Shown here: positions 8,586 to 16,463 of the stretch, one piece after another | How positions within the stretch are numbered: position 1 is the first letter of the stretch | How the letters are laid out: every line of letters begins with the position of its first letter | Origin: Filibacter tadaridae | Lineage (GTDB): Bacteria; Bacillota; Bacilli; Bacillales_A; Planococcaceae | Assembly (NCBI RefSeq): GCF_900609045.1 | Contig: NZ_UXAV01000043.1 | Span: 57,404 to 102,688, forward strand | DNA: 45,285 nucleotides | Direction: 5' to 3' | Program-made: the position numbers and the translations under genes | Notes under the pieces: model-generated | Databases searched by the model: none | Told to the model about the DNA's origin: nothing | What the model saw: only the letters and a program-made list of their open reading frames with translations

Positions 8586-8709
8586 AATCTACAAAATCCA
8601 ATGCCTGTTTCAGTGTGGCAAAGCTGTTTATACGTCCGAATGATAGGCCTAAATTGACAAGCGTTTGTGCAATAGTTTTTTGGCTGATTTTCGTCAGAAA
8701 TTCATTCAT
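8584..8709 (-). CDS. Small 41-aa hypothetical protein
   Basis: Reads from an ATG at 8709 as a 41-residue protein beginning MNEFLTKISQKTIAQTL and ending TLKQALDFVD, with a predicted amphipathic helical character. The AAAGGAAAG ribosome site is somewhat distant (about 12 bases). The main support for a real gene is that its stop codon abuts the perfect hairpin that also follows the convergent C39-like gene. I do not recognise the family. It lies downstream of, and on the same strand as, the ypcP exonuclease gene. Confidence 0.5.
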   Translation of the reverse strand: MNEFLTKISQKTIAQTLVNLGLSFGRINSFATLKQALDFVD

Positions 8710-8809
8710 CCATCTATCTTTCCTTTCTTTACTTTATATATTGACGTAAAGAATCCTTCTAACACCGCGAGGCGCTTGGGAAATATATAGAATCATTTGT
8801 TCAACTTAA

Positions 8810-9700
8810 CTAGTTTAAATAAAGAGAGTCAGCTTGTTTAGTAATCATAGTATACCCCTCTTTTTCAATCAATTCCCTAATTCTAGAATCGTAAACTGGA
8901 ATCTCTAATTCTTCCAGCGGTTCGTCCATCTCAAGACTACAATGGATTTCCGCAAGTTTTCTTGATAAAAGTAGCATATCCATATTCTCTGTGATCTTCT
9001 TCCGGATTGCAGGCGTCAACTCATGAAGCGATTCGACTACGCCTTCAACTGAACCGTATTCTTTAATTAATTTCAGGGCAGTCTTAGGACCAATTCCTTT
9101 AACGCCTGGATAGCCGTCGCTTGCATCGCCAGTGAAAGCTTTCGTTTCGATGAATTGAATAGGTGAAATACCGTATTCATCTACGAATCGTTCGTCTGTA
9201 TACAAGTCGTAAATGGCATACCCTTTCTTCACGAGTGCAATGTGCACACCAGGCCTTAGTAATTGAAGAAGGTCTTTGTCTCCCGTGACAACTGTGATTT
9301 CCGCTTTATCCGTCCACGTTTCGATAATGGAGCCAATCAGGTCGTCCGCTTCCATTCCCGGAATCCCGTAATTTTTCCATCCGATTGTTTCCGACACAGT
9401 ACGTGCCATATCGAACTGTGGAACAAGTTCCGGGGCAGGTGCCGGACGATGTGCTTTATAGCCATCAAAGAGCTCGTTGCGGAATGTATGTGCGCCCATA
9501 TCCCAGCAAACTGCCATATGCGTAGGCTTGAAAATACTCATCGCGGTCATCGTGTGACGGGCAAATCCCTGGACTCCATTTGTCGGCGTACCTGCAGCAT
9601 TTGGAAAATAGTGTCCCATTGCAGATGTCGCAAAAAACGATCGAAACAGGAGAGCCATCCCGTCGATTAGTAGAATATGTGGTTTTGTTTCAGATTGCAT
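8810..9700 (-). CDS. 5'-3' exonuclease (FEN/YpcP type)
   Basis: A 296-residue flap-endonuclease/5'-3' exonuclease domain protein, like the N-terminal domain of DNA polymerase I but free-standing. Acidic metal ligands are visible in LLIDGMALLFR, GMEADDLIGS and TGDKDLLQL. The helix-hairpin-helix DNA-binding segment is FTGDASDGYPGVKGIGPKTA. The Bacillus homologue YpcP overlaps in function with the 5' nuclease of PolA, in Okazaki fragment and repair processing. AGGAGG lies 11 bases before the ATG. A 41-bp minisatellite occupies the DNA immediately upstream, where its promoter would be expected. Confidence 0.9.
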   Translation of the reverse strand: MQSETKPHILLIDGMALLFRSFFATSAMGHYFPNAAGTPTNGVQGFARHTMTAMSIFKPTHMAVCWDMGAHTFRNELFDGYKAHRPAPAPELVPQFDMARTVSETIGWKNYGIPGMEADDLIGSIIETWTDKAEITVVTGDKDLLQLLRPGVHIALVKKGYAIYDLYTDERFVDEYGISPIQFIETKAFTGDASDGYPGVKGIGPKTALKLIKEYGSVEGVVESLHELTPAIRKKITENMDMLLLSRKLAEIHCSLEMDEPLEELEIPVYDSRIRELIEKEGYTMITKQADSLYLN

Positions 9701-9733
9701 GATAAGTAGTTCCTCCTATGTAGGTTGATTTAT

Positions 9734-9986
9734 TTTTGGTGTGGGGATTGATCGCTTTTTTTGTTTTTTGGGCGCTTCTCCATGGGGATTGATCGCTTGA
9801 CTTGTTTTTTGAGCGCTTCTCCATGGGGATTGATCGCTTGACTTGTTTTTTGAGCGCTTCTCCATGGGGATTGATCGCTTGACTTGTTTTTTGAGCGCTT
9901 CCCCATGGGGATTGATCGCTTCTTCTGTTTTTTGAGCGCTTCTCCCCGCAGATTGATCGCTTCTCCATGGTTTATGATCACTTCAC
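9734..9986. repeat. 41-bp tandem repeat (minisatellite)
   Basis: The anchor GATTGATCGCTT recurs at 9746, 9787, 9828, 9869, 9910 and 9951, an exact period of 41. Each unit is itself a dimer of related halves, one with AAGCGATCAA and one with AAGCGCTCAA on the minus strand. The edges are degenerate. Because 41 is not a multiple of three, the long minus-strand ORFs across it rotate frame with each copy and are not believable genes. Confidence 0.95.
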
Positions 9987-10016
9987 AAGTTTAGCACACG
10001 TGTAAATGCAAGAAAT

Positions 10017-10047
10017 TCGAAGTTGCATCAGCTACTTCGACTTTTTT
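10017..10047 (+). terminator. Orphan rho-independent terminator
   Basis: TCGAAGT (10017-10023) pairs with ACTTCGA (10034-10040) and is followed by CTTTTTT. No plus-strand gene ends here; upstream on that strand is only the minisatellite and the antisense of ypcP. It could end an antisense or non-coding transcript or insulate the next gene. Confidence 0.6.
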
Positions 10048-10077
10048 GCGCTCATTCCAAACAAAATACAAAGAGTC

Positions 10078-10131
10078 CACTCCTTTTCATCTAGCGTTGC
10101 ATACGCTAGGAAGAATCGCTTGGAAGGAGTG
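10078..10131 (+). promoter_or_regulatory. Possible RBS-sequestering leader and SigK-like -10
   Basis: CACTCCTT (10078-10085) is exactly complementary to AAGGAGTG (10124-10131), the ribosome site of the next gene, with an inner stem CTAGCG/CGCTAG. Alternatively CATACGCTA at 10100-10108 matches the SigK -10 consensus CATANNNTA; a start there would leave the complementary strand out of the transcript. Both are readings of sequence only. Confidence 0.4.
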
Positions 10132-10136
10132 AACGA

Positions 10137-10832
10137 ATGGTAAACAATCAATCGGGAGAATACGGAGAACAACAGTGGTATCCCAAACTACCTGAAGGTT
10201 ATCAAGAGCAATCAGCTCCAAGGATGCACGGACAGGAAATGGGTGGATGGCATCCCGGAATGGGAATGTCAGGGTTTTCATTCGGCGGAGGCTTTCCTGG
10301 ACATGGGTCGCATGGATTCCCGCCTGGTGGAGGCTTTCCCGGACATGGGTCACCTGGATTCCCGCCCGGCGGAGGCTTTCCTGGACATGGGTCGCATGGA
10401 TTCCCGCCTGGTGGAGGCTTTCCCGGACATGGGTCACCTGGATTCCCGCCCGGCGGAGGTTTCCCTGGACACGGGTCGCCTGGGTTCCCGCCTGGTGGAG
10501 GTTTTCCTGGACACGGGTCGCCTGGATTCCCGCCTGGTGGAGGCTCTTCTGGACAACACCAAGGTCCAACATCACCGCCACCTAATATGACTCCACCGTA
10601 TCCTGACAATAAATCTACAGGTCCACAGTTGCGCGCAGTGGATCCTGGTGCAATTGGTGGGTGTATGTATAGGAATACGTATGTCTGGTTGTCAAGACGA
10701 GAAGGTTTCTGGTTTTACCCAACATTTGTTGGAAGGACTTCAGTTGCCGGATTCAGATGGAACAACAGACGTAGAAGATGGGAGTACCTAGGCGTTGATC
10801 TAGATCGAATTGATTCGTTTACATGTTTTTGA
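10137..10832 (+). CDS. Gly/Pro/His-rich repeat protein, probable spore coat or exosporium component
   Basis: A 231-residue protein in three parts: a polar N-terminus (about 1-45), six 14-residue repeats of the form GGGFPGHGS(P/H)GFPP (about 50-135), and a conserved-looking aromatic, basic C-terminal domain with GFWFYPTFVGR and DSFTCF at the end. Units alternate H and P, giving an 84-bp higher-order DNA period. Low-complexity Gly/Pro/His proteins of this type are common among Bacillales coat proteins, and a SigK-like -10 lies upstream, but the assignment is inference. AAGGAGTG precedes the ATG. Repeat number is likely to vary between strains. Confidence 0.6.
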   Translation: MVNNQSGEYGEQQWYPKLPEGYQEQSAPRMHGQEMGGWHPGMGMSGFSFGGGFPGHGSHGFPPGGGFPGHGSPGFPPGGGFPGHGSHGFPPGGGFPGHGSPGFPPGGGFPGHGSPGFPPGGGFPGHGSPGFPPGGGSSGQHQGPTSPPPNMTPPYPDNKSTGPQLRAVDPGAIGGCMYRNTYVWLSRREGFWFYPTFVGRTSVAGFRWNNRRRRWEYLGVDLDRIDSFTCF

Positions 10833-10871
10833 TGAATTAAATTTATTTACTCTAAAAAAGCTTTTATATTG

Positions 10872-10911
10872 AAAGGATATTTCCACTATGAGGTGGAAAT
10901 ATCCTTTTTTT
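10872..10911 (+). terminator. Terminator of the repeat protein gene
   Basis: AAAGGATATTTCCAC pairs with GTGGAAATATCCTTT across a six-base loop and is followed by TTTT. Confidence 0.92.
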
Positions 10912-10929
10912 GAATGTAAGCTTTTTCCG

Positions 10930-10955
10930 GTTTACATATTTCAGGAGAAGGGAAT
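10930..10955 (+). promoter_or_regulatory. SigB-like promoter ahead of opuD
   Basis: GTTTAC (10930-10935), a 14-base spacer and GGGAAT (10950-10955) match the general-stress SigB consensus GTTTAA-N12-15-GGGTAT at five of six positions in each box. Osmoprotectant uptake genes are often in that regulon. No experimental support is available here. Confidence 0.45.
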
Positions 10956-11062
10956 AAATATAGTATTCGCTCTGAACACGCATTGCATATCTAGACCGGA
11001 TTGTGGCAAAATTAAGCTGAACAATGTACACTTATCATTTCAAAGGAAGCATAGGTGATTAT

Positions 11063-12577
11063 ATGAAAAAGATTTCGAGTGTATTTTGGATTACACTCGC
11101 ACTTGTATTTGTAGCTGTATTATACGGGGCACTCGCACCCGAAAATTTTGAATCTGTCACAAATAACATGAAGAATTTTATCACTTCATCTTTTGGATGG
11201 TATTACTTGCTTGTCGTTACGGGCATCGTACTCTTTTGTTTGTTCTTCATCGTTAGTCCAATGGGGCAAATCACGCTTGGAAAGCCGGACGAAGAGCCCG
11301 AATATTCTCGTATAAGCTGGTTTGCGATGCTATTCTCGGCAGGTATGGGTATTGGTCTTGTCTTCTGGGGTGCCGCGGAACCGCTGTCTCATTTTGCCAT
11401 AGATACGGCAACAGCGGAGCCTGGAAGTAAGGAAGCCTTCCGTGAATCAATGCGCTTTACGTTCTTCCATTGGGGGATTCATGCATGGGGAATTTACGCT
11501 GTCGTTGCCATGTCGCTTGCCTACTTCCAATTTAGAAAAGGCGAACCCGGGTTGGTATCCTCTACGTTAAAACCTCTTTTCGGTAAAACGATGGATGGGC
11601 ATACCGGAACAATGATCAATGTGTTCGCAGTGTTCGCTACAGTGGTGGGAGTTGCAACAACACTAGGTTTCGGTGCTATTCAAATCAACGGCGGTCTAGC
11701 GTATCTTACCGACTTACCGATTAGTTTTCCAGTTCAAATTGTCATTATCATTGTCGTCACTATTTTATTTATCGCCTCTGCTTGGACAGGCATCGGTAAG
11801 GGTATCAAATATTTGTCGAATGCCAACATGGTTCTTGCATTAATACTCATGATTCTTGTCATAGTGCTCGGTCCAACGATGTTGATTTTCGATACATTCA
11901 CGGATACGATTGGTTCTTATTTGCAAAACTTGCCCCGCATGAGTTTCCGGGCTGCTCCAGTCGATGCCGGTCATCGGGAATGGATTAATGATTGGACAAT
12001 CTTTTACTGGGCTTGGTGGATTTCTTGGGCGCCATTCGTCGGAATATTCATCGCTCGTGTGTCACGTGGACGGACGATTCGGGAATTCCTCGTTGGTGTT
12101 CTGTTGTTACCGACTTTGATCAGTTTCTTTTGGTTCTCTGTATTTGGAGCTACAGCAATGGACGTCCAACTAAAAGGGACAGATTTGACCAATCTATTGA
12201 CGGAAGAGACACTTTTCGCTGTTTTTGATGCAATGCCATTATCCATGTTGCTGTCGATTGTAGCCGTCTTACTTATTGCAGTTTTCTTCATCACTTCTGC
12301 AGACTCTGCTACATTCGTACTTGGAATGCAATCGACTTACGGTTCACTACATCCGTCAAATGCAGTGAAGTTAATATGGGGAGTTTCACTTGCAGCCATC
12401 GCGATGATCTTGCTATCTTCGGGAGGATTGAATGCGCTTCAAAACGCGCTCATTATCGCTGCATTGCCGTTTTCAATCATTATTATTTTGATGATGTTTT
12501 CTTTTTACAAAGCACTTGATAAGGAAAGAAAAGAAATGGGCTTGATGATAAGACCTTATTCGAAGAAGAAAAAGTAA
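11063..12577 (+). CDS. opuD: BCCT-family glycine betaine transporter (OpuD-like)
   Basis: A 504-residue integral membrane protein with about 12 hydrophobic helices and the BCCT signature [20 protein letters not shown] glycine-rich TM motif [19 protein letters not shown] corresponds to the betaine/sodium binding helices of the family. It imports trimethylammonium compounds such as glycine betaine with sodium for osmoprotection. The start at 11063 has AGGTGA just upstream; an in-frame ATG at 11024 lacks a ribosome site. The short basic C-terminal tail ends SKKKK. OpuD and BetL types cannot be separated without a search. Confidence 0.9.
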   Translation: MKKISSVFWITLALVFVAVLYGALAPENFESVTNNMKNFITSSFGWYYLLVVTGIVLFCLFFIVSPMGQITLGKPDEEPEYSRISWFAMLFSAGMGIGLVFWGAAEPLSHFAIDTATAEPGSKEAFRESMRFTFFHWGIHAWGIYAVVAMSLAYFQFRKGEPGLVSSTLKPLFGKTMDGHTGTMINVFAVFATVVGVATTLGFGAIQINGGLAYLTDLPISFPVQIVIIIVVTILFIASAWTGIGKGIKYLSNANMVLALILMILVIVLGPTMLIFDTFTDTIGSYLQNLPRMSFRAAPVDAGHREWINDWTIFYWAWWISWAPFVGIFIARVSRGRTIREFLVGVLLLPTLISFFWFSVFGATAMDVQLKGTDLTNLLTEETLFAVFDAMPLSMLLSIVAVLLIAVFFITSADSATFVLGMQSTYGSLHPSNAVKLIWGVSLAAIAMILLSSGGLNALQNALIIAALPFSIIIILMMFSFYKALDKERKEMGLMIRPYSKKKK

Positions 12578-12581
12578 TTTT

Positions 12582-12626
12582 AAAAGCCAGGAATGAGCTA
12601 TCACGCTCATTCCCGGCTTATTTTGT
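12582..12626 (+). terminator. Terminator of opuD
   Basis: AAGCC plus GGAATGAGC pairs with GCTCATTCC plus GGCTT, with a small bulge, followed by ATTTTGT. It begins a few bases after the opuD stop. Confidence 0.85.
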
Positions 12627-12665
12627 GCCTTTTCTGTCTTGAATACTATTATTTTTAATGATGAA

Positions 12666-12684
12666 AACCGGGATATATATCCCC
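12666..12684 (-). terminator. Weak terminator after arsC
   Basis: GGGATATATATCCC is a short self-complementary hairpin followed on the minus strand by GGTTTTC. It is the only candidate end signal for the ars operon. Confidence 0.35.
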
Positions 12685-12696
12685 AACTTGTTTCAA

Positions 12697-13116
12697 TTAC
12701 TCACCATATTTCGCAAAGTGTTCTATCCTAGAACCTATCCCATCACGGACACGTTGGAAAAACGCCCATTTCTCTGCATCTGTCCCTTCTGCTTTCGCAG
12801 GGTCATCGAATCCCCAATGTTCACGCTTTATATGGGGTGGTGTCATTGGACACTTGTCGGCTGCATCCCCACAAAGGGTAACTATAAGATCTGCATTGTT
12901 AAGAATTTGCATATCAATGATATCCGAGGTTTGATGTGAAATAGTAATTCCCACTTCGTTCATCGCTTTAACGGCATTCGGGTTTACTCCGTGGGCCTCA
13001 ATTCCTGCGCTACAAACTTCCCAGTCTTTCCCAAGCACCTTTTCACCCCATCCTTCAGCCATTTGGCTACGGCAAGAGTTGCCCGTACATAGGAAATACA
13101 ATACCTTTTTAGTCAT
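12697..13116 (-). CDS. arsC: Arsenate reductase, thioredoxin-linked
   Basis: A 139-residue low-molecular-weight-phosphatase-fold arsenate reductase. The catalytic P-loop Cys10 is in [10 protein letters not shown], and the redox relay Cys82 and Cys89 are in [10 protein letters not shown], the spacing of the Staphylococcus/Bacillus type. It reduces arsenate to arsenite with electrons from thioredoxin; the arsenite is then exported by ArsB encoded just upstream. Last gene of the arsR-arsB-arsC operon, 27 bases after arsB. Confidence 0.96.
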   Translation of the reverse strand: MTKKVLYFLCTGNSCRSQMAEGWGEKVLGKDWEVCSAGIEAHGVNPNAVKAMNEVGITISHQTSDIIDMQILNNADLIVTLCGDAADKCPMTPPHIKREHWGFDDPAKAEGTDAEKWAFFQRVRDGIGSRIEHFAKYGE

Positions 13117-13143
13117 TAGTAAACACTCCTTTTCCTGTGTGAT

Positions 13144-14439
13144 TTAGATGATCAATAACCATACATACAAACCAATCAGTGTTATGAAGAGTGTAGGAAT
13201 CGTTAAAATAATACCAACTTTAAAGTAGGTTCCCCAACTGATTTTAACACCTTTTTGTGAAAGGACATGCAACCACAACAACGTAGCAAGCGATCCGATC
13301 GGCGTAATTTTCGGACCTAAATCCGACCCGATTACGTTTGCGTAAATCAGTGCTTCGCGAATCGTCCCTGTCGTATTCGTTTCTGCAATGGCCAACGCGT
13401 CAATCATAACAGTTGGCATATTATTCATGATTGATGATAAAAACGCGGCGATAAAGCCCATGGAAATCGTTGCGACAAATAGCCCTTGGTCCGCTGCCAG
13501 TTGAATGACATCCGCCAACACACTTGTAAGGCCGGCATTTTTCAGGCCATAGACGACAACGTACATGCCGATTGAGAAGAAGACAATTGCCCAAGGTGCC
13601 CCTTTTAGCACTTGCTTCGTTTGAACCGCTGGACTTCTTTGTGCCATGACTAAGAAAAATATAGCTACAATACCCGCCACAAACGACACAGGAACCTTGA
13701 TGAATTCACTAGCGAAATAACCAATGAGTAAAACTCCTAAGACAATCCAAGATAATCGAAACATCTTGAGATCCTTTATCGCTTCCCTCGGTTGTTTTAA
13801 ATCCGATACTTTATAGCTTCCTGGAATGCTTTTACGGAAGAATAAATACAACACAAGAATACTTGCAACTAAGGCAAACAAGTTAGGAACAATCATCCGT
13901 GACGCATATTCGACAAAACCGATATCGAAAAAGTCCGCAGAAACGATATTGACCAGGTTACTGACAACTAACGGTAAAGAAGTCGTATCTGCGATGAATC
14001 CACTCGCAATGATAAACGGAAAAATCATTTTTTCACTGAAGTTCAGATTACGTACCATTGCCAGTACAATCGGTGTCAGGATCAATGCCGCCCCGTCATT
14101 TGCGAATAGGGCTGCAACGATTGCACCTAAAACACTGACGTAAATGAACATACGGACACCGCTCCCCTTGGCAAAACGCGCCATATGTAGAGCCGACCAC
14201 TCAAAGAATCCGATTTCGTCCAAGATTAATGAGATTATAATGATGGCGATAAAAGCGAGCGTTGCATTCCAGACAATTCCCGTTACGTCGACGACATCGC
14301 CGAAATCGACTACGCCGAATACTAATGCTAAAATTGCGCCGCCACAAGCAGACCAACCAATCGATAAGTTTCGTGGCTGCCAAATAACGAAAATGAGTGT
14401 GATGATGAAAATTAAAGATGCGATAATAACTGAACTCAC
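13144..14439 (-). CDS. arsB: Arsenite efflux transporter ArsB
   Basis: A 431-residue polytopic membrane protein of the ArsB/NhaD ion-transporter superfamily, with about 11 hydrophobic segments and typical motifs such as [13 protein letters not shown] and [20 protein letters not shown]. It exports arsenite (and antimonite in characterised relatives), driven by membrane potential. No arsA ATPase is present, so it should act alone. It is 15 bases downstream of arsR and upstream of arsC in one operon. Full length with no anomaly seen. Confidence 0.95.
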   Translation of the reverse strand: MSSVIIASLIFIITLIFVIWQPRNLSIGWSACGGAILALVFGVVDFGDVVDVTGIVWNATLAFIAIIIISLILDEIGFFEWSALHMARFAKGSGVRMFIYVSVLGAIVAALFANDGAALILTPIVLAMVRNLNFSEKMIFPFIIASGFIADTTSLPLVVSNLVNIVSADFFDIGFVEYASRMIVPNLFALVASILVLYLFFRKSIPGSYKVSDLKQPREAIKDLKMFRLSWIVLGVLLIGYFASEFIKVPVSFVAGIVAIFFLVMAQRSPAVQTKQVLKGAPWAIVFFSIGMYVVVYGLKNAGLTSVLADVIQLAADQGLFVATISMGFIAAFLSSIMNNMPTVMIDALAIAETNTTGTIREALIYANVIGSDLGPKITPIGSLATLLWLHVLSQKGVKISWGTYFKVGIILTIPTLFITLIGLYVWLLII

Positions 14440-14454
14440 TATACTTTCCCCTCC

Positions 14455-14802
14455 CTATTTACAACAAATACGCAAACCTTGCGCTTCCAATTCAGCTATT
14501 GAATCCTTCTGTTCTGGTAGATGTCCAAGGATGCTTTGGATCAATGGATAATCTTCATGTCCTTTGTTGATGGAATAGAAGATCCATTGTCCTTTGCGTT
14601 GTTCTTTTACTAATTCAATATCCTTCAGTTTCCGCAGATGTTGGCTGATTGCTGGTTGACTCATGTTAAATATCTCGACAAATTCACAAACACAGCATTC
14701 ATGTGATTGGAGCAGTTTCATCATTGTTAAACGCGTTTTATCACCAAGCAATTTTAATAACTGTGATGCTCGTTGCATGTCAATCAGTTCTGTTTCAATC
14801 AT
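14455..14802 (-). CDS. arsR: ArsR-family arsenic-responsive repressor
   Basis: A 115-residue winged-helix repressor. The metalloid site ECCVCEF (Cys36, Cys37 and Cys39) corresponds to the ELCVCDL element of ArsR, and the recognition helix is MSQPAISQHLRKLK. A second Cys pair lies at the C-terminus (ICCK), which could add a thiol ligand. GGAGGGACGACAT precedes the ATG at 14802; the longer in-frame extension upstream would read through the promoter and is rejected. It controls its own operon through the dyad overlapping the -10 box. Confidence 0.94.
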   Translation of the reverse strand: MIETELIDMQRASQLLKLLGDKTRLTMMKLLQSHECCVCEFVEIFNMSQPAISQHLRKLKDIELVKEQRKGQWIFYSINKGHEDYPLIQSILGHLPEQKDSIAELEAQGLRICCK

Positions 14803-14827
14803 ATGTCGTCCCTCCTCTACTCGGGTA

Positions 14828-14858
14828 TTATCATATAATGATATACTTATATATACAA
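14828..14858 (-). promoter_or_regulatory. ars operon promoter and ArsR operator
   Basis: TTGTAT (14853-14858) and TATGAT (14830-14835) are 17 bases apart on the minus strand. The -10 region lies in the imperfect dyad ATCATTATATGAT, and ATAAGTATAT extends the AT-rich symmetry, as in ArsR/SmtB operators. Repressor binding would directly block polymerase. Confidence 0.7.
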
Positions 14859-14888
14859 GTGAAGCTGGTGCCAGATTCAAAATCCTAC

Positions 14889-15113
14889 TCAGTTTTCTGG
14901 CCTTTTCAATCTATGAATAGATCTATTTATAATCAAAACCAAGAACACAATTAAAAACAATAGTGCTAGAGCAGTTAGGAAAACCCCAATTCCTAACCAC
15001 AGTCCTCTTTCGAAAATACTTGTAAGATCACTCGGGTCAAGAATAAGTTTCATTAAAACTATTGTAGTAAAGATTGTAACGGTATAAATAGCTGTATCCT
15101 TTAAGGTCTTCAT
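14889..15113 (-). CDS. Small two-TM membrane protein, hypothetical
   Basis: A 74-residue protein from the ATG at 15113, beginning MKTLKDTAIYT. It has two hydrophobic segments (about 10-24 and 38-62) and a basic C-terminal tail RSIHRLKRPEN. An AAAGG element lies about 12 bases upstream; the longer form starting at 15149 lacks a ribosome site. It ends 87 bases before the arsR start on the same strand, across the ars promoter. I do not recognise the family. Confidence 0.55.
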   Translation of the reverse strand: MKTLKDTAIYTVTIFTTIVLMKLILDPSDLTSIFERGLWLGIGVFLTALALLFLIVFLVLIINRSIHRLKRPEN

Positions 15114-15128
15114 ATGGTAAACCAATCC

Positions 15129-15170
15129 TTTCTGTATAAAATAACGCATTTGGTTTTATTATACAGAAAG
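15129..15170. repeat. Imperfect palindrome upstream of small membrane gene
   Basis: TTTCTGTATAA and TTATACAGAAA are exact complements separated by about 20 bases. It precedes the small membrane gene and is followed by a GGTGCCTGGTGCC motif. It could be an operator or a remnant hairpin; there is no T-run. Confidence 0.4.
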
Positions 15171-15411
15171 TGAGGTGCCTGGTGCCAAAATAATTCAAAG
15201 TTGTTTTAAATTCGGGCATCTATTATAGATTGAAATAAGGAATCCCTGCTTTACTGGCAAGAAGAAATTACAAGATGCAGGATTGTGGAACTAAAAACAA
15301 AAATAATCCAGATAGCCATTTCATTTTATTAGTACGTTCATTTTAATTGTATTACACAAGCATCCGTGTAAACTAGTGGGTAGATATATTTTAAAAAAAG
15401 GAGTGTTTTTT

Positions 15412-16185
15412 ATGACAGGAATGATGGAAGGAAAATCAGGTTTAGTAACAGCAGCGGGTTCAGGAATCGGTAGAGGAGCCGCAGTTGCATTAGCAAAAGC
15501 AGGAGCTAAGGTAATGGTTTCCGACGTAAGTGAAGAGGGAGGACAAGAAACTGTACAAATAATCAAAGATAATGGCGGTGAAGCAGCCTTTTTCAAATGT
15601 GATGTAAGTGACGAAGAACAGGTAAAAGCACTTGTGAATAAAACAGTTGAAACATTTGGCAAGCTTGACTTTGCACATAACAATGCAGGCATTAACAAGG
15701 GGCTAAAGCCAATTGGCGAACTTGATTCCAAAGATTGGGATATTACACTAAAAGTAAATCTGTATGGTGCTTTTTACTGCATCAAGCATGAAGTCAATGC
15801 TATGCTGAAAAGTGGAGGCGGTGCAATTGTCAATACAGCATCTGGTGCTGGTATTGAAGGTTCACCAAACATGGCACCATATACAGCCTCTAAACATGCA
15901 ATTGTTGGTTTAACCAAATCCGTCGCATTGGAATACGGCAAAAAAGGCATCACAATTAATTCTATTGCACCAGGTGCAACCATTACACCTGCAATCGAAG
16001 GATGGGCAAAATCATCACCAAAACAATACGAAGCAGTACTTGAAACGCTTCCGGCTGGAGAAATGTCTACACCGGAAGACCAAGGAAATGCTGTTGTATT
16101 CTTGTGCTCAGATCTTGCAAAACAAATTAGCGGAGTAACACTTGCGGTTGACGGCGGTTATACTGCAGGTAAAATGCAACAATAA
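15412..16185 (+). CDS. SDR-family oxidoreductase
   Basis: A 257-residue classical short-chain dehydrogenase/reductase. The cofactor motif is TAAGSGIG (residues 13-20), with Ala where TGxxxGxG usually has its first Gly. Also present are NNAG (90-93), Asn116, the catalytic Ser144, Tyr157 and Lys161 (YTASK), and the C-terminal VDGGYTAG. Asp38 at the end of strand 2 suggests NAD(H) preference. AAGGAGTG stands six bases before the ATG. Substrate unknown. It is convergent with the isoprenoid synthase fusion, separated by an IS remnant, so a shared pathway is only a possibility. Confidence 0.88.
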   Translation: MTGMMEGKSGLVTAAGSGIGRGAAVALAKAGAKVMVSDVSEEGGQETVQIIKDNGGEAAFFKCDVSDEEQVKALVNKTVETFGKLDFAHNNAGINKGLKPIGELDSKDWDITLKVNLYGAFYCIKHEVNAMLKSGGGAIVNTASGAGIEGSPNMAPYTASKHAIVGLTKSVALEYGKKGITINSIAPGATITPAIEGWAKSSPKQYEAVLETLPAGEMSTPEDQGNAVVFLCSDLAKQISGVTLAVDGGYTAGKMQQ

Positions 16186-16284
16186 TTTACGCGGATTTTA
16201 AACTCTTTTGTTGCATGAAATTTCGTGTCTTGGTTGACTATTTATCGATTGAATTTATAATTATCTAGCCACACTTTTATATAA

Positions 16285-16430
16285 TCTTGAAGCGCATCTC
16301 AAAAGTTAGAGTCAAAATCTAACTTTTGAGGTGTTTTATTATAGCTAAATATAACGACACATTTAAACTAATGACTGTGGGTACGTCTTTCAAGACACAT
16401 CGAAACGAAGCGGAAATCTTTAAATTGAGA
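16285..16430 (+). mobile_element. IS3-family (IS150-like) insertion sequence remnant
   Basis: The hairpin CTCAAAAGTTAGA/TCTAACTTTTGAG and the GAGGTG after it look like the terminal inverted repeat of an IS3-group element. Right after it the plus strand reads IAKYNDTFKLMTV, which resembles the N-terminus of an IS150-type OrfA (M-A-K-Y-x-x-x-F-K-L-x-V-V). The frame decays within about 30 codons and no OrfB or right end is visible. This is a truncated remnant between the convergent SDR and isoprenoid synthase genes. The hairpin may now serve as terminator for the SDR gene. Confidence 0.55.
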
Positions 16431-16463
16431 CAAAAAACTATCCGAGTTTTAGAGTTAACAAAC

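Noticed and set aside
9734..9986. CRISPR array or a repeat-protein gene in the 41-bp repeats
   Set aside because: Repeats are contiguous with no unique spacers and no cas genes are near. The minus-strand ORFs exist only because the repeat lacks stops; frame rotates each 41 bases and there is no ribosome site.
10087..10609. Minus-strand and alternative-frame ORFs across the coat-like gene
   Set aside because: They are mirror translations of the Gly/Pro repeat; only the plus-strand frame at 10137 has a proper ribosome site, a non-repeat domain and a terminator.
14803..14880. Longer ArsR start
   Set aside because: It would lie upstream of the -10 box in the ars promoter; the ATG at 14802 has a good ribosome site.
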